A stretch of DNA of 64,000 nt from Pelagibaculum spongiae (GCF_003097315.1 NZ_QDDL01000002.1:186001-250000); one strand, 5' to 3'; shown: positions 9,366 through 18,039, counted from the stretch's first letter. The notes: generated by a model from the letters alone, not told the origin. Made by a program: numbers and translations.

Positions 9366-9561
9366 GGTAGCGCTCCATGGTGAGCCAAGATGACTCCCGT
9401 AAACATTCCAATCGTTTACGGCCATGACAGTGTGAGGCCTATTCGGCGACACCCCAGCAGCAAGAGCTGACAACTCATCACTACTTCGGCGCTATTTCCT
9501 TTCACTTGTCTTCAACGGAGTCACCCTCGGACAAACTACTTTTAAACAGCGCACCTCTACC
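9366..9561 (-). promoter_or_regulatory. Lysine riboswitch (L box)
   Basis: On the minus strand the conserved blocks occur in order: GGTAGAGGTGCGC at the 5' side of P1, then AAAGTAG, GTGAAAGG, CGCCGAAG, GCTGGGGTGT, CACACTGTCA, a hairpin ending ACGGGAGTC, and TGGAGCGCTACC closing P1. This is the complete lysine aptamer of the gammaproteobacterial type. Family knowledge: lysine binding stabilises P1 and represses the downstream gene. The terminator at 9262-9288 is the likely platform. Confidence 0.93.
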
Positions 9562-9732
9562 TGATAGCCGCATTGTTGCAGACATTGTTCTGCATTAAAA
9601 CCCTAACTTGTCATTTATTTATTCAGATCAAGTTTTCTTTTTTGCGGCCGATATAAATAGCCAAGTCACTGCAAGATCTTAAATGCGTATTTTGAAGTGG
9701 TTTGGCTATTATTTGGGGAGAATTTTCATACC

Positions 9733-10842
9733 ATGCGCTTGTTAGCTTTCTGTTTATTATTTTTTGGACTATTGGTAAAACCAGTATTTGCCGGTGATTA
9801 TTTAGGCTACACCCGAACTGCATCGGGCGACCTTCCCCTGCCTCAAAACATTACCTACCTAGCACCACAGCTACAGCTCAACCTTCGCTGGGGAAGGCAT
9901 GAAGGCTGGAAGCAGCCAATTGAAGTCATGCCGGTTAAATTTATTGACGCCAGTCAAAAAAATACCGTTACACCCGTTACTCAACAAAATATTAATCAGC
10001 AACTTAATTTTTCATTAACCCGCAGCCAGCGCTTAAATACTCGGCAGAAAAAAATCGCTCGCTGGCAGTTATTCACTGAAATAGTTTACGACCCTGCCGT
10101 TAAAAAAACATGGTTCTGCAGTTCATTCAATTGCCAAAACAACAATTACCAAAACATCAATAAAAAACAACCGGCAGAATTAATTGCTCGCTTTAAGTTA
10201 ATTGAAAAAAATAGCGATTCTCACAGCATGGTTTCATCCAATGAAATGCTATTTGAAAAGCAATATCGGATTGGCCGCCATGATGGCTTACAGCTTCTAA
10301 TCAACAGCGATCCCGAGCAATATCAATGGCTACACAGTGCCCGCGGCTTGCAATACCAACTGCTATTCAACCGAATGAGCTGGGATCTGTTACAGGCCAT
10401 GGCTCCGGTCGGCGATTACATTCCTGTTTATATGGTCAAGAACGACACCATTTATTTAGATGTTGCGCCAAAACGCTATCAAACCGGGCAAATGCTCACC
10501 GCACTTCACCAGCCAAGTGATATCGGCTTGGACAGCCAAGTAGTTAACACCGGCCCGCTTCGTTCGATTGGTTATGTACAAGTAATTGCTTCTGGCCGAG
10601 AGATTATTGCAGAGCCATTAGATTTTCGAGCCGATATGATGCGCCCCGGTGATTTAGTGATGGACCCTGGCCCTTGGTTAAAACCGCTCTTTGCTAGAGC
10701 GGGTGTTATGCAGCCTTCTAACCGACTACCGAAAGCTCAGATGAAATTTCGACCAAAAGCGGTCACCGGTGATATTCAATTATTAAGCTTTAACCAACCT
10801 ACTCCAGCAGAACGGTGGCTAACTCAAAGTAGTCGCAAGTAA
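9733..10842 (+). CDS. Secreted hypothetical protein
   Basis: A 369-residue protein with a clear Sec signal peptide (MRLLAFCLLFFGLLVKPVFA, cleavage before GDYLG). The start at 9733 is chosen for this signal and the GGGGAG box upstream. The mature part is basic and rich in Gln and Asn, with beta-like segments. The C-terminal PGDLVMDPGPW stretch resembles loops in capsule or polysaccharide-export proteins, but I cannot assign a family. Location should be periplasmic. Function unknown. Confidence 0.7.
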   Translation: MRLLAFCLLFFGLLVKPVFAGDYLGYTRTASGDLPLPQNITYLAPQLQLNLRWGRHEGWKQPIEVMPVKFIDASQKNTVTPVTQQNINQQLNFSLTRSQRLNTRQKKIARWQLFTEIVYDPAVKKTWFCSSFNCQNNNYQNINKKQPAELIARFKLIEKNSDSHSMVSSNEMLFEKQYRIGRHDGLQLLINSDPEQYQWLHSARGLQYQLLFNRMSWDLLQAMAPVGDYIPVYMVKNDTIYLDVAPKRYQTGQMLTALHQPSDIGLDSQVVNTGPLRSIGYVQVIASGREIIAEPLDFRADMMRPGDLVMDPGPWLKPLFARAGVMQPSNRLPKAQMKFRPKAVTGDIQLLSFNQPTPAERWLTQSSRK

Positions 10843-10935
10843 ATAAGCTTTTATTTGCCTGCATCAGGGCAAGCAATCGCACTTCAATCCACAATGGGCG
10901 GGTCGAAGAATTATCGAATTTAGCGTTATAGCAAA

Positions 10936-11403
10936 ATGAAAAAAATTGCCGTTTGTAGTCAAAACCGCCGTGGCGTTACCGGCTATGCTGCTCGCTGCCG
11001 CAACTTTATGATGTTTGTGGTACAGACAGAGCGAAAGCGGATTATTAGCCGCGAACCCTATTCACTGTATAAAGAAGAAACCTTCTTTATGACCGAAGAC
11101 GACAAAGCGCATCCGCTAGATGAAGTCGATGTGTTGATTAGCGGTGGCATGGGCAGTGGTTTACAGCAGTCGTTAGCCAAGCGAGAAATCACTGGCCTGG
11201 TCACCAACGAAATCGACCCTACCAAAGCGGTCAAACTCTATTTAAAAGGTCAGCTGCCTTTAGTCGAAATTGAAGATTTTCATGACAGCGATGAATACAT
11301 CGAAGATCTTTCTAAACTGCCACCCGAAATTCGCAACAAATGCTGTGGCAACACCGATGCCAGCGGTGGCTGTTGTGGCAAGGGATTGAAGGGGTTAGTT
11401 TAA
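10936..11403 (+). CDS. NifX/NifB-type iron-molybdenum cluster-binding domain protein
   Basis: A 155-residue protein starting MKKIAVCSQNRRGVTGYAARCRNF, the N-terminal pattern of the dinitrogenase iron-molybdenum cofactor (NifX/NafY-like) domain. Further domain motifs are DVLISGGMGSGLQQSLAKR and the C-terminal Cys cluster CCGNTDASGGCCG. Such free-standing proteins occur in many bacteria without nitrogenase and are thought to bind or move metal clusters. No nif genes are seen nearby. Role uncertain. Confidence 0.8.
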   Translation: MKKIAVCSQNRRGVTGYAARCRNFMMFVVQTERKRIISREPYSLYKEETFFMTEDDKAHPLDEVDVLISGGMGSGLQQSLAKREITGLVTNEIDPTKAVKLYLKGQLPLVEIEDFHDSDEYIEDLSKLPPEIRNKCCGNTDASGGCCGKGLKGLV

Positions 11404-11538
11404 AATAGTCAGCACGGAAGGTAAGTAAAACAGATCTTCAAAAAGATATATATCTACCCAAAAATATTTTGCCTAGCTTTACTGTTCACGACATAATGCT
11501 ACACATTGTCAACTTTAAAAGGTTAGAGCAGAACACAC

Positions 11539-13416
11539 ATGGCATTTGATTACGGATCAATCGACCTGGGCTTGAAAAACCCATTCAAAAAGGAAGGCTG
11601 GGCAGTTGTTGTGCGAGGCACTTTAATTAGCTGCCTTGCCTTATTTTTACTCGTAAAAGCCGCCGCAATTGTAAAGGGAAATGCTGGGGTTGGGTGGATT
11701 CTAGCTGTTTTTGGAGTATTACTTTTATCTAACGGTATTTCATCGCTAGCATCAGGAATAATGGCACTGCTGCGCTATTTTGTTGGTCGAAACCATCCAA
11801 CCTCGCTGGCTAAAAACTTTAGTCGGTCTGAATCGAGCACCGCCCAGGAAGAGGCTCAGCATGTAGCTTATAGTCGACAAACATTAATCGAAATGCTGGT
11901 CGGCAGAAAAAATGCCACCTTTATAGAGCCGAGAGGATTTTTAACACGTTTCGTGCATACCCTTTTTCCTCGGCTCACTTATATGCCCTATCCCATTCGC
12001 AACTTGGCCCAAATGGTTTTTAGCACATGGATAAAAACCATCACCGCATTGGTTGCATATGCATTGGTTGCTTTTGTTTCTCTAGCTGGGTTTGCTGGCC
12101 AGCTCGGTACAATAGCTTTTCCTGCCTATTCAGTCGTATTGGTTCTCTATTTATTAACTACTTGGCGGTCAGTAGCCAATCGAGCTGAAAATACTGCACA
12201 GGCGACTATTTCATCCCTTGGAAAAAAAGATCTGGTAAAATTAATATCCGGTGCTTTTATTTTTCCTATTTTAATTAGCTTTGGCTTAAGTGCCATAGTT
12301 CAAAGGATTGGACTGACAACATCTGAATTGAATGAACTCATCGCATTGCTTCCAAATAGTTATGCATTTGTATACATTATCAGTATTTTAATTTTCTCTG
12401 CGCTAGCAACCGGGATTATTTCATTCCTACTCAGAAGTCGATTGCAACACACCGACCCCAAGGTAGAAGTTTCTGAATTAAGAGAAAACTGGCAAGAGTC
12501 AGTTCATCCAAATGAAATTTTCATAAATCTTGACAACCTGGTAATGGCAAATCGACGGTTTAAAGAAGTTCCTAACCGCGTGTACCAGGAGTTAGAACCA
12601 AAACTTCAAGAACAAACAGAAGGAAAAGGTTCATTTTTTGGAGAAATCATTCAGGAGGTCCAACCAAAGTTTCGGGAAATGAAATTTGGGAAAACTTTCA
12701 ATATTGTAAGACTGGTTTCTTTGGCGGCAGGCAATGCAATGCTGGTGATAGCAGCACTCCTCACCACGCTACTTGCATTTCAGGTGGGTGATTTATACCA
12801 ATTTGCCAGCCTATTAAAAACAGCCTCCCTAAGCATCAACAACATAGATCTGTTAACACGTTTTTCTGCAGAGTTAGAGCCTGTAATTCATCTGATTTTG
12901 TTTGGTTTCCTGATTAAGTCCATAGCCAAACTACTGAGCAATACTGCACATATTTTCTTTGCAGAAATGCAGTTTGAATCATCTCTTATTTATTTTAAAT
13001 GTGAAGGGACATTCACAGAATCGACCATTTCAACAGGTTCTGGCATTTATGATTCTACTCGCTCAGAAAATACATTAGTTCGGTCCAGCATTACCCCATG
13101 GATCATTGTTACAAAAGTCATATCAAGTACTTTTGCATCAACAGGAATGAAAAACCTTGAACACCCACGATTCATTTTGGAAATGCACAAAGACGATACC
13201 GAGCTGGCATCTATCAGGCGTGATGTAGTTAGTTTCCTAAAAGATCGTGAGTCAATTGCATCAATCACCAGTGAGCGAGATCTGGGGAATGCTGCACAAA
13301 TTTATGAGATTAACCAACAGTCCCGAGCGGCGCCTGTTCAACAAGAAAAATTAGCAAATCATGATGTCGAGGCAGCAGCTCGAATTCAGCAAGAAGCCCC
13401 TGAACCCAGCACATAA
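11539..13416 (+). CDS. Large multi-pass membrane protein of unknown function
   Basis: A 625-residue protein with about nine hydrophobic segments: a pair near residues 25-75 (ISCLALFLLVKAAAI, then WILAVFGVLLLSNGISSL), pairs around 165-210, 230-260 and 275-300, and more around 395-420 and 450-470. The segments are separated by a charged cytosolic region around residues 305-385. The C-terminal 70 residues are polar and rich in Glu, Gln and Ala. I do not recognise the family. It appears monocistronic. A hairpin follows the stop. Confidence 0.75.
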   Translation: MAFDYGSIDLGLKNPFKKEGWAVVVRGTLISCLALFLLVKAAAIVKGNAGVGWILAVFGVLLLSNGISSLASGIMALLRYFVGRNHPTSLAKNFSRSESSTAQEEAQHVAYSRQTLIEMLVGRKNATFIEPRGFLTRFVHTLFPRLTYMPYPIRNLAQMVFSTWIKTITALVAYALVAFVSLAGFAGQLGTIAFPAYSVVLVLYLLTTWRSVANRAENTAQATISSLGKKDLVKLISGAFIFPILISFGLSAIVQRIGLTTSELNELIALLPNSYAFVYIISILIFSALATGIISFLLRSRLQHTDPKVEVSELRENWQESVHPNEIFINLDNLVMANRRFKEVPNRVYQELEPKLQEQTEGKGSFFGEIIQEVQPKFREMKFGKTFNIVRLVSLAAGNAMLVIAALLTTLLAFQVGDLYQFASLLKTASLSINNIDLLTRFSAELEPVIHLILFGFLIKSIAKLLSNTAHIFFAEMQFESSLIYFKCEGTFTESTISTGSGIYDSTRSENTLVRSSITPWIIVTKVISSTFASTGMKNLEHPRFILEMHKDDTELASIRRDVVSFLKDRESIASITSERDLGNAAQIYEINQQSRAAPVQQEKLANHDVEAAARIQQEAPEPST

Positions 13417-13433
13417 CACTAATAAATAAGACT

Positions 13434-13465
13434 CAATGCACACCCCTTTTTGGAGGTGTGCATTG
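13434..13465. terminator. Hairpin between convergent genes
   Basis: An 11-bp perfect stem (CAATGCACACC with GGTGTGCATTG) lies between the membrane-protein gene and the converging thioredoxin gene. No strong T-run follows on either strand. Confidence 0.5.
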
Positions 13466-13470
13466 CATTA

Positions 13471-13701
13471 TTAAAACCAGCTTTTAATCTGATCTACCGT
13501 TGGCATTCCGCCACTCCAAACTACCTTGCCATCGATAACCACACCCGGCGTTTTCATTACCTTGTGCTCAACCAATGCCATCGGGCTGGTTTCTTTGCTG
13601 ACTACTGCTTGCACACCCATATCAGTGACCAGCTTGCGAACCAGTAGCTCTAAATCATTACAGCGCGCACAACCTGGGCCCAATACCAAAATCTTTTTCA
13701 T
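13471..13701 (-). CDS. Small thioredoxin-like protein
   Basis: A 76-residue redox protein of the compact MTH895/TM0996 glutaredoxin-like type. It starts MKKILVLGPGCARCNDLE with the CxxC pair in GCARC, and has the cis-Pro segment VMKTPGVVIDGKVVWSG. The ATG at 13701 is preferred because GGGAGA sits at the right distance. The gene is co-transcribed with the upstream permease gene, a pairing seen in many bacteria and often linked to arsenic, metal or thiol stress. The partner protein is not known. Confidence 0.88.
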   Translation of the reverse strand: MKKILVLGPGCARCNDLELLVRKLVTDMGVQAVVSKETSPMALVEHKVMKTPGVVIDGKVVWSGGMPTVDQIKSWF

Positions 13702-13772
13702 TATATTTCTCCCACTACTAATTAATAATCTGACTGGCAACGCAGGTTATCAACCTGCGCCACATAATTCAT

Positions 13773-14750
13773 TTAAATCACAAACCCTATGCCGTTAAAC
13801 AACCAGCCCACCAAGGTAAATGTGGTCAATAGCATGAAGAACAGCATAATCAGCAAAGGCAATTTCATGACTTGTTTGAGCAGAATAAACTCTGGGAAAC
13901 TAGCACCGACAATACTCATGCAAAATGCCAATGTAGTGCCTACCGGCAAGCCTTTTAACAACAAGCTTTCCATTACTGGAATCACGCCGGTGGCATTGGC
14001 GTACAGCGGAATACCCATCACAACAGCGACCGGAACCGACCACCATTGACCAGAACCTAATTGTTCTTCCACCCATTGCTCTGGCACATAACCGTGCAGT
14101 AAGGCACCAACACCTACGCCAATAAACACCCACTTCCACACGCGAGAAAAAATCGCTTTTAATTCATAACTGGCAAACTGGTGGCGGGCTTTTAAATCCC
14201 AATCTTTACTTTGTGCTCGTGCACCGGCATTTTGGCCGAATGCATCTTTAACAAATGGCTGTACATATCGCTCAGCCTTAATCGCATCCATAAATGCGCC
14301 GCCAATAATACCAACCACCAAGCCAACCAACACATAGACCAAAGTAAACTTCCAGCCTAACAATCCCCATAGCAAAACAACCGCTACTTCATTAATCAGT
14401 GGTGATGTCAGCAAGAAAGAAAGCGTAATACCAAACGGAATGCCGGCGGTGGTAAAGCCAAGGAATAGTGGAATGCTTGAACAGGAACAAAACGGCGTGA
14501 CCGCACCAAACATGCTGCCAGCGAAGTAGCCAAAGAAGCGGTTCTTCCGTGCCAGAATATCGCGAACTTTTTCGGTGTCTAGCGACGCTCGAACAATCGC
14601 CAACAGGTAAATCATCACCACCAACAACGCCAAAATCTTAGTGGTATCTTCAATAAAAAAATGAATCGCAGAACCCGCTTTGGTTTGCGGGTCTAGCCCC
14701 ATCAACTGGTACGTCAGCAGATCGGCCAGCCAACTGAATACTTCTAGCAT
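13773..14750 (-). CDS. Permease of the DUF318/ArsP family
   Basis: A 325-residue integral membrane protein with eight or more hydrophobic segments. The core motif FGAVTPFCSCSSIPLFLGFTTAG followed by LTSPLINEVA is diagnostic for this permease family, where the paired Cys residues may bind metal or metalloid. It begins MLEVFSWLADLL at 14750, after an AAGG box. It is followed by the small thioredoxin gene. Substrate unknown; ArsP relatives export organoarsenicals. No ArsR-type regulator gene lies next to it. The promoter region contains a palindrome and is duplicated further upstream. Confidence 0.87.
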   Translation of the reverse strand: MLEVFSWLADLLTYQLMGLDPQTKAGSAIHFFIEDTTKILALLVVMIYLLAIVRASLDTEKVRDILARKNRFFGYFAGSMFGAVTPFCSCSSIPLFLGFTTAGIPFGITLSFLLTSPLINEVAVVLLWGLLGWKFTLVYVLVGLVVGIIGGAFMDAIKAERYVQPFVKDAFGQNAGARAQSKDWDLKARHQFASYELKAIFSRVWKWVFIGVGVGALLHGYVPEQWVEEQLGSGQWWSVPVAVVMGIPLYANATGVIPVMESLLLKGLPVGTTLAFCMSIVGASFPEFILLKQVMKLPLLIMLFFMLLTTFTLVGWLFNGIGFVI

Positions 14751-14841
14751 GATGACAACCTTATCTGATATTGGCTCAGACTTTATTTAATATACTAACA
14801 TTGTATTCGCTTGTTCATATATACGGAATGCCGTATATCAA
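14745..14841. repeat. 97-bp direct repeat, copy 1 (permease promoter region)
   Basis: This segment runs from the first two codons of the permease (ATGCTA on the minus strand) through its 5' region to a palindrome. Copy 2 lies at 15699-15795 in the same orientation. By hand count about 86 of 97 positions agree. The two copies flank the ADP-ribosyltransferase-like gene. Confidence 0.9.
14819..14838. promoter_or_regulatory. Palindromic operator candidate, copy 1
   Basis: Perfect inverted repeat ATATACGG-AATG-CCGTATAT about 70-90 bp upstream of the permease start. It is the best-conserved part of the duplicated segment, being identical in both copies. An ArsR/SmtB- or TetR-size dimeric repressor would fit the geometry; the regulator is not identified. 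Confidence 0.6.
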
Positions 14842-14847
14842 ATTAAC

Positions 14848-15588
14848 TTAAACTTCAGTTTCAAAACCCGTCCTACCAATTGAACCCACATAGTCACCAG
14901 GATACAAACTATCAGCTACGTGGAAATTTTTATTAACTTCCAATCGCCCTCCTTCAATCCACTCCCCCAAAATATGGGAGCCTGGAATACTATGAAGATA
15001 ATTAACTTCATCATATGGAGGGTTTTGACGCCCGGTAAACCATTCTTTCCACGAGGCAGGTCGCTCGACTGTATTAACTACGTCAATAATAACGCCATAA
15101 AATTCCCTTGCATCGATCAAATAAACATGTCCATCTCGCTTTGCAAACAACTTAGCAATATAAAGCTTTGTAGTTGTAGATATTCCATAAGATAAGGTGA
15201 AGTGGCCTGAAGGATCTGCTCCGGTTGCAAGAGCAATCTGTTTACTGGACTTTTCTATATCATCTCGATATCGATTAGCTTTTTTTAATTTTTCAATTTC
15301 TTCATTATTTAAATCGTGAAATTTATTTGCTTCTTTTATTAAAAAACCATCTTCGAATACTTCTTCTTTACTACGCCTATCTGCTCGCAAGACAAACCCT
15401 CTAAAGTATCGGCGCGGACTAAATAAATAAGGGCGTATAATGTTTGGATATCGTTGCATTTCCACCATACTAGGAGCACTGAAGTCTTCAGTACCATAAA
15501 TCACTGCTGGATTATATGTGCTTGGCATTATGCAGGTGTTTTGAAAAAATATACTTGGTAGTTTAATAACAGTCATTAAATACAGCAT
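14848..15588 (-). CDS. Pertussis-toxin-like ADP-ribosyltransferase (putative)
   Basis: The frame carries the ordered motifs of the cholera/pertussis ADP-ribosyltransferase group. RADRRSKEEVFEDGF matches the pertussis S1 spacing RxDxRxxExVFxxGF. SYGISTTTKLYIAKLFA corresponds to the STS motif, and VYLIDAREFYGV to the following strand. YDEVNYLHSIP places the catalytic Glu seven residues before IP, as in cholera and pertussis toxins. No classical signal peptide is visible, so secretion by Sec is doubtful. The start is uncertain: ATG at 15588 (246 residues) is used here, a TTG at 15687 extends it to 279, and ATG at 15528 shortens it. The gene is A+T-rich and lies between duplicated promoter segments. 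Confidence 0.72.
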   Translation of the reverse strand: MLYLMTVIKLPSIFFQNTCIMPSTYNPAVIYGTEDFSAPSMVEMQRYPNIIRPYLFSPRRYFRGFVLRADRRSKEEVFEDGFLIKEANKFHDLNNEEIEKLKKANRYRDDIEKSSKQIALATGADPSGHFTLSYGISTTTKLYIAKLFAKRDGHVYLIDAREFYGVIIDVVNTVERPASWKEWFTGRQNPPYDEVNYLHSIPGSHILGEWIEGGRLEVNKNFHVADSLYPGDYVGSIGRTGFETEV

Positions 15589-15698
15589 TCCATTGCTAAG
15601 AGGAGAGTTATCTAACACAGAGAATACAAACCATCTCTGCACACACATTGATACTTTAGTTGAAACGAAGACCAGAAACTCAGTCAACCTAATATTTA

Positions 15699-15795
15699 TA
15701 GCATGTGATCAACCTTACCTGATATTGGCTCAGTCTTTATTTAATATATCTACACTGTATTCGATTGTTCATATATACGGAATGCCGTATATCAA
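15699..15795. repeat. 97-bp direct repeat, copy 2
   Basis: Second copy of the permease 5' segment. It lies directly upstream of the ADP-ribosyltransferase-like gene on the minus strand and could supply its promoter. The ATGCTA start of the permease is still visible but runs into TAA at the third codon. Confidence 0.88.
15773..15792. promoter_or_regulatory. Palindromic operator candidate, copy 2
   Basis: Same palindrome as at 14819-14838, unchanged although about a tenth of the surrounding repeat has diverged, which suggests selection on the site. Confidence 0.6.
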
Positions 15796-15960
15796 GCAAA
15801 AGAACATACAACCGGCGTAACTTGCAGCAAAGCGCAAACCACTGATGCATCAACAAAGGTAACCTTCGCTTTAAAAAGAAATTTTTACCATGAAGAAAAT
15901 CAAGGGTTGAGTGAACGTGGTATCAGTTTCAGAACTCGGAATCTATAAATTATTCTGAGC

Positions 15961-16079
15961 TCTGTAGGTTGTATCGCGGCTACGATGAGCCACATTTAAA
16001 ATAAAAGCACACATTGTAGCTCACAGATATTGATGAGAGGCGTTGTGGTTCGCTGACGCTCAGCACAACCTACGACAGA
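15961..16079. repeat. REP-pair (BIME-like) element
   Basis: Two imperfect palindromic units face each other: TCTGTAGGTTGT at the left end and ACAACCTACGACAGA at the right. The right unit contains the GAGCGTCAGCG-type core. The rest of the region between 15796 and 16165 holds no gene that I can see. Confidence 0.6.
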
Positions 16080-16099
16080 CTTAATCTGGGTGATTATTA

Positions 16100-16142
16100 A
16101 ATCCTAAGAAGAGTCTCAATCAACTAGATTCTGCTTAGGATT
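16100..16142. other. Hairpin downstream of the cold-shock/excalibur gene
   Basis: AATCCTAAG and CTTAGGATT form a 9-bp stem around a 25-nt loop. It may serve as terminator for the minus-strand gene, although no T-run follows. Confidence 0.35.
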
Positions 16143-16165
16143 AAAAAACATTAGCCATATATTAA

Positions 16166-16780
16166 TCACCCGCCACAAAACTGCCTCTCACAGGGAATGC
16201 CATCGCCATCACCGTCGATTTTTACACCGGGGCAATTGCTTAAATAAAACATCGCTTCCGAGCAAGAGTTCATTTGAGAGCAATGAACCTTACCTGAACA
16301 GCTATAGCCAGATGCTGTTTCTTGACTGTCAAATGATGAAAATGACGAAGATGAAGACGAAAAACTTGAACTGTCTTTCACTGGCCGATAGAGATCGGTC
16401 ATCGGCTTTCGTTGGGGATAAGCTTTTTCAGCTACTTCAACAACCGCATCTGGTTGCTTTAAATCAAGCACTTTATAGCCAATACCTACTGCGATCACTA
16501 GCAGCAACAAGACCGACTTAATACTGACACCTGTCGACTTAGGAGCCCGATTCACTTTCGGTGATGAGCTAGCAACCCCTTGCAAATAACAGTTCACTGC
16601 CCGCTCTTTTCCATCATCCAGTCGATGAATTTCAAATTGGATCAAATCACCAACAATTGGTTTTCTCACATGATGCTTGAGCGCTGAAATATGAATAAAA
16701 ATATCTGCAGCACCCGAATCTTGCTTAATAAATCCAAAACCTCTCTCGTTGTTCCAGATTTTTATTGTTCCTTTAGGCAT
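16166..16780 (-). CDS. Cold-shock domain protein with membrane segment and excalibur domain
   Basis: A 204-residue three-part protein. Residues 1-68 are a cold-shock domain with the RNP motifs GFGFIKQ and DIFIHIS. Residues about 87-105 form one membrane helix (VSIKSVLLLLVIAVGIGYKVL). After a Ser-rich linker (about residues 135-150) comes a Cys-containing excalibur domain ending DGDGDGIPCERQFC, a calcium-binding pattern. The order predicts a nucleic-acid-binding domain inside the cell and the excalibur domain outside. It starts at the ATG at 16780. Function unknown. Confidence 0.87.
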   Translation of the reverse strand: MPKGTIKIWNNERGFGFIKQDSGAADIFIHISALKHHVRKPIVGDLIQFEIHRLDDGKERAVNCYLQGVASSSPKVNRAPKSTGVSIKSVLLLLVIAVGIGYKVLDLKQPDAVVEVAEKAYPQRKPMTDLYRPVKDSSSFSSSSSSFSSFDSQETASGYSCSGKVHCSQMNSCSEAMFYLSNCPGVKIDGDGDGIPCERQFCGG

Positions 16781-17037
16781 GTAATTTTTTAACTTAATCC
16801 ATTAATGCCGACATTCTATGGCAATGCATCACTTCTAGCAAAAGACTTCATATACACAAGCATCTTCAAGGTGTGCGCTCAGGATCTCTGAACGAATCAT
16901 GATCGAGACGCATCTTTTTATTTCCAAGGATGGAATGTATGCAGCAGGAAGCATGGATGTTGGTGCGGATATTCATGACTGTTCCCTTAAAAAAGAGAAG
17001 CAACGAAGCGCATGATTTGTCGTTTTCTGCTATTGAA

Positions 17038-18030
17038 TCAGGCTATAAAGTGATCGATATTACAACCTTCAGCAGGAATTCCCATTGAGGATTTGTAGCA
17101 TATTGGAAGATTAGGAAAAGAGTCCATCTCTTGGATAATATGTTGAATCCAATCTGAATTAGGCCCTATCTTCTGCACCAAGTACCAGATAATAACAATT
17201 AAACTAAATATTTTTTTCTTATTATCCTGTGCAAAAGGGAATCGAGAGAAATATTGAGCATCTTCAGCATTTCCAGTCGGTATTCCTATTGGATTGTTAG
17301 CTGTTTGATTCCAGATTCTAGTATGATGAGCACATCTATTTCGAAGAATATTCATTTCTTGAAGCCAGCGAACTAAGAGTGCTGGGTTACTGACACCGAG
17401 TCTATTTGCAATTTTATTTTGGTGCGTTCTTTTTAATAGCTCGAAATACTTTGATAAGGTGCCAAATGACCAAGCTTCAACAACAACCCAAATAGGCATT
17501 TCCCGACCTGAGTTCTTGTGCCACATGATGCTATCTTCTTTGCTACGTGATAGCTCAGAACCTTGTCGGCGACTCCATTCATCCCACGCATTTTTTCTCT
17601 GATTATTCCGGAAATAATCTTTTAATTGATTGGGATTGATAAAGTCTGAATTTTGGTAGGCTAATTCATCTATTCTACCGAGTTCGTGAGCTAAAACTGT
17701 TTTCAAGTTAATTTCTATTCGTTCGATTGCATCTAGAAATAACAATCTCAGCCTTTTATCGAAGAGATATAGCTTAAACACTTCATCAAAATCTGTTTGA
17801 GGTAAAAACTTTTCGAGCCTTTTAGGCTTGCGATGAAATATGACTACATCACCGTTTTGATCGCGCTCGATCTCTCGACAGGAGTACCAGAAACCACTCA
17901 GTCGATAGTACCCAACTTGGGAGAGTTTACGAGATGCCCTCTCATGATCAATGATAAACATTCCTCTACTATCTAAGGAATTGACTAACTCACGATATTC
18001 CTTGAATGGTTTCGCAACAGTGAGAGCCAA
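17038..18030 (-). CDS. Abi_2-family abortive-infection-type protein
   Basis: A 330-residue protein of the AbiD/AbiF (Abi_2) family. The N-terminus KPFKEYRELVNSLDSRGM and GYYRLSGFWYSCRE are family hallmarks, and the C-terminal half has RNRCAHHTRIWN, which matches the Rx4-6H catalytic pattern of HEPN ribonucleases. Family members act as toxins in phage defence, probably by RNA cleavage. The start is a TTG at 18030, supported by the match to family N-termini and an AGAGGT box eight bases upstream. That box can pair with the leader (see 18040-18123). Confidence 0.87.
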   Translation of the reverse strand: MALTVAKPFKEYRELVNSLDSRGMFIIDHERASRKLSQVGYYRLSGFWYSCREIERDQNGDVVIFHRKPKRLEKFLPQTDFDEVFKLYLFDKRLRLLFLDAIERIEINLKTVLAHELGRIDELAYQNSDFINPNQLKDYFRNNQRKNAWDEWSRRQGSELSRSKEDSIMWHKNSGREMPIWVVVEAWSFGTLSKYFELLKRTHQNKIANRLGVSNPALLVRWLQEMNILRNRCAHHTRIWNQTANNPIGIPTGNAEDAQYFSRFPFAQDNKKKIFSLIVIIWYLVQKIGPNSDWIQHIIQEMDSFPNLPICYKSSMGIPAEGCNIDHFIA

Positions 18031-18039
18031 GCTTTCAGA

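Noticed and set aside
9733-10842. Naming this secreted protein a GfcC-like capsule protein
   Set aside because: Only the PGDLVMDPG-type loop is suggestive; the rest does not show the family and no capsule genes are nearby.
10936-11403. Evidence for nitrogen fixation from the NifX-like protein
   Set aside because: Stand-alone proteins of this family are common in non-fixing bacteria and no nif genes are present in the window.
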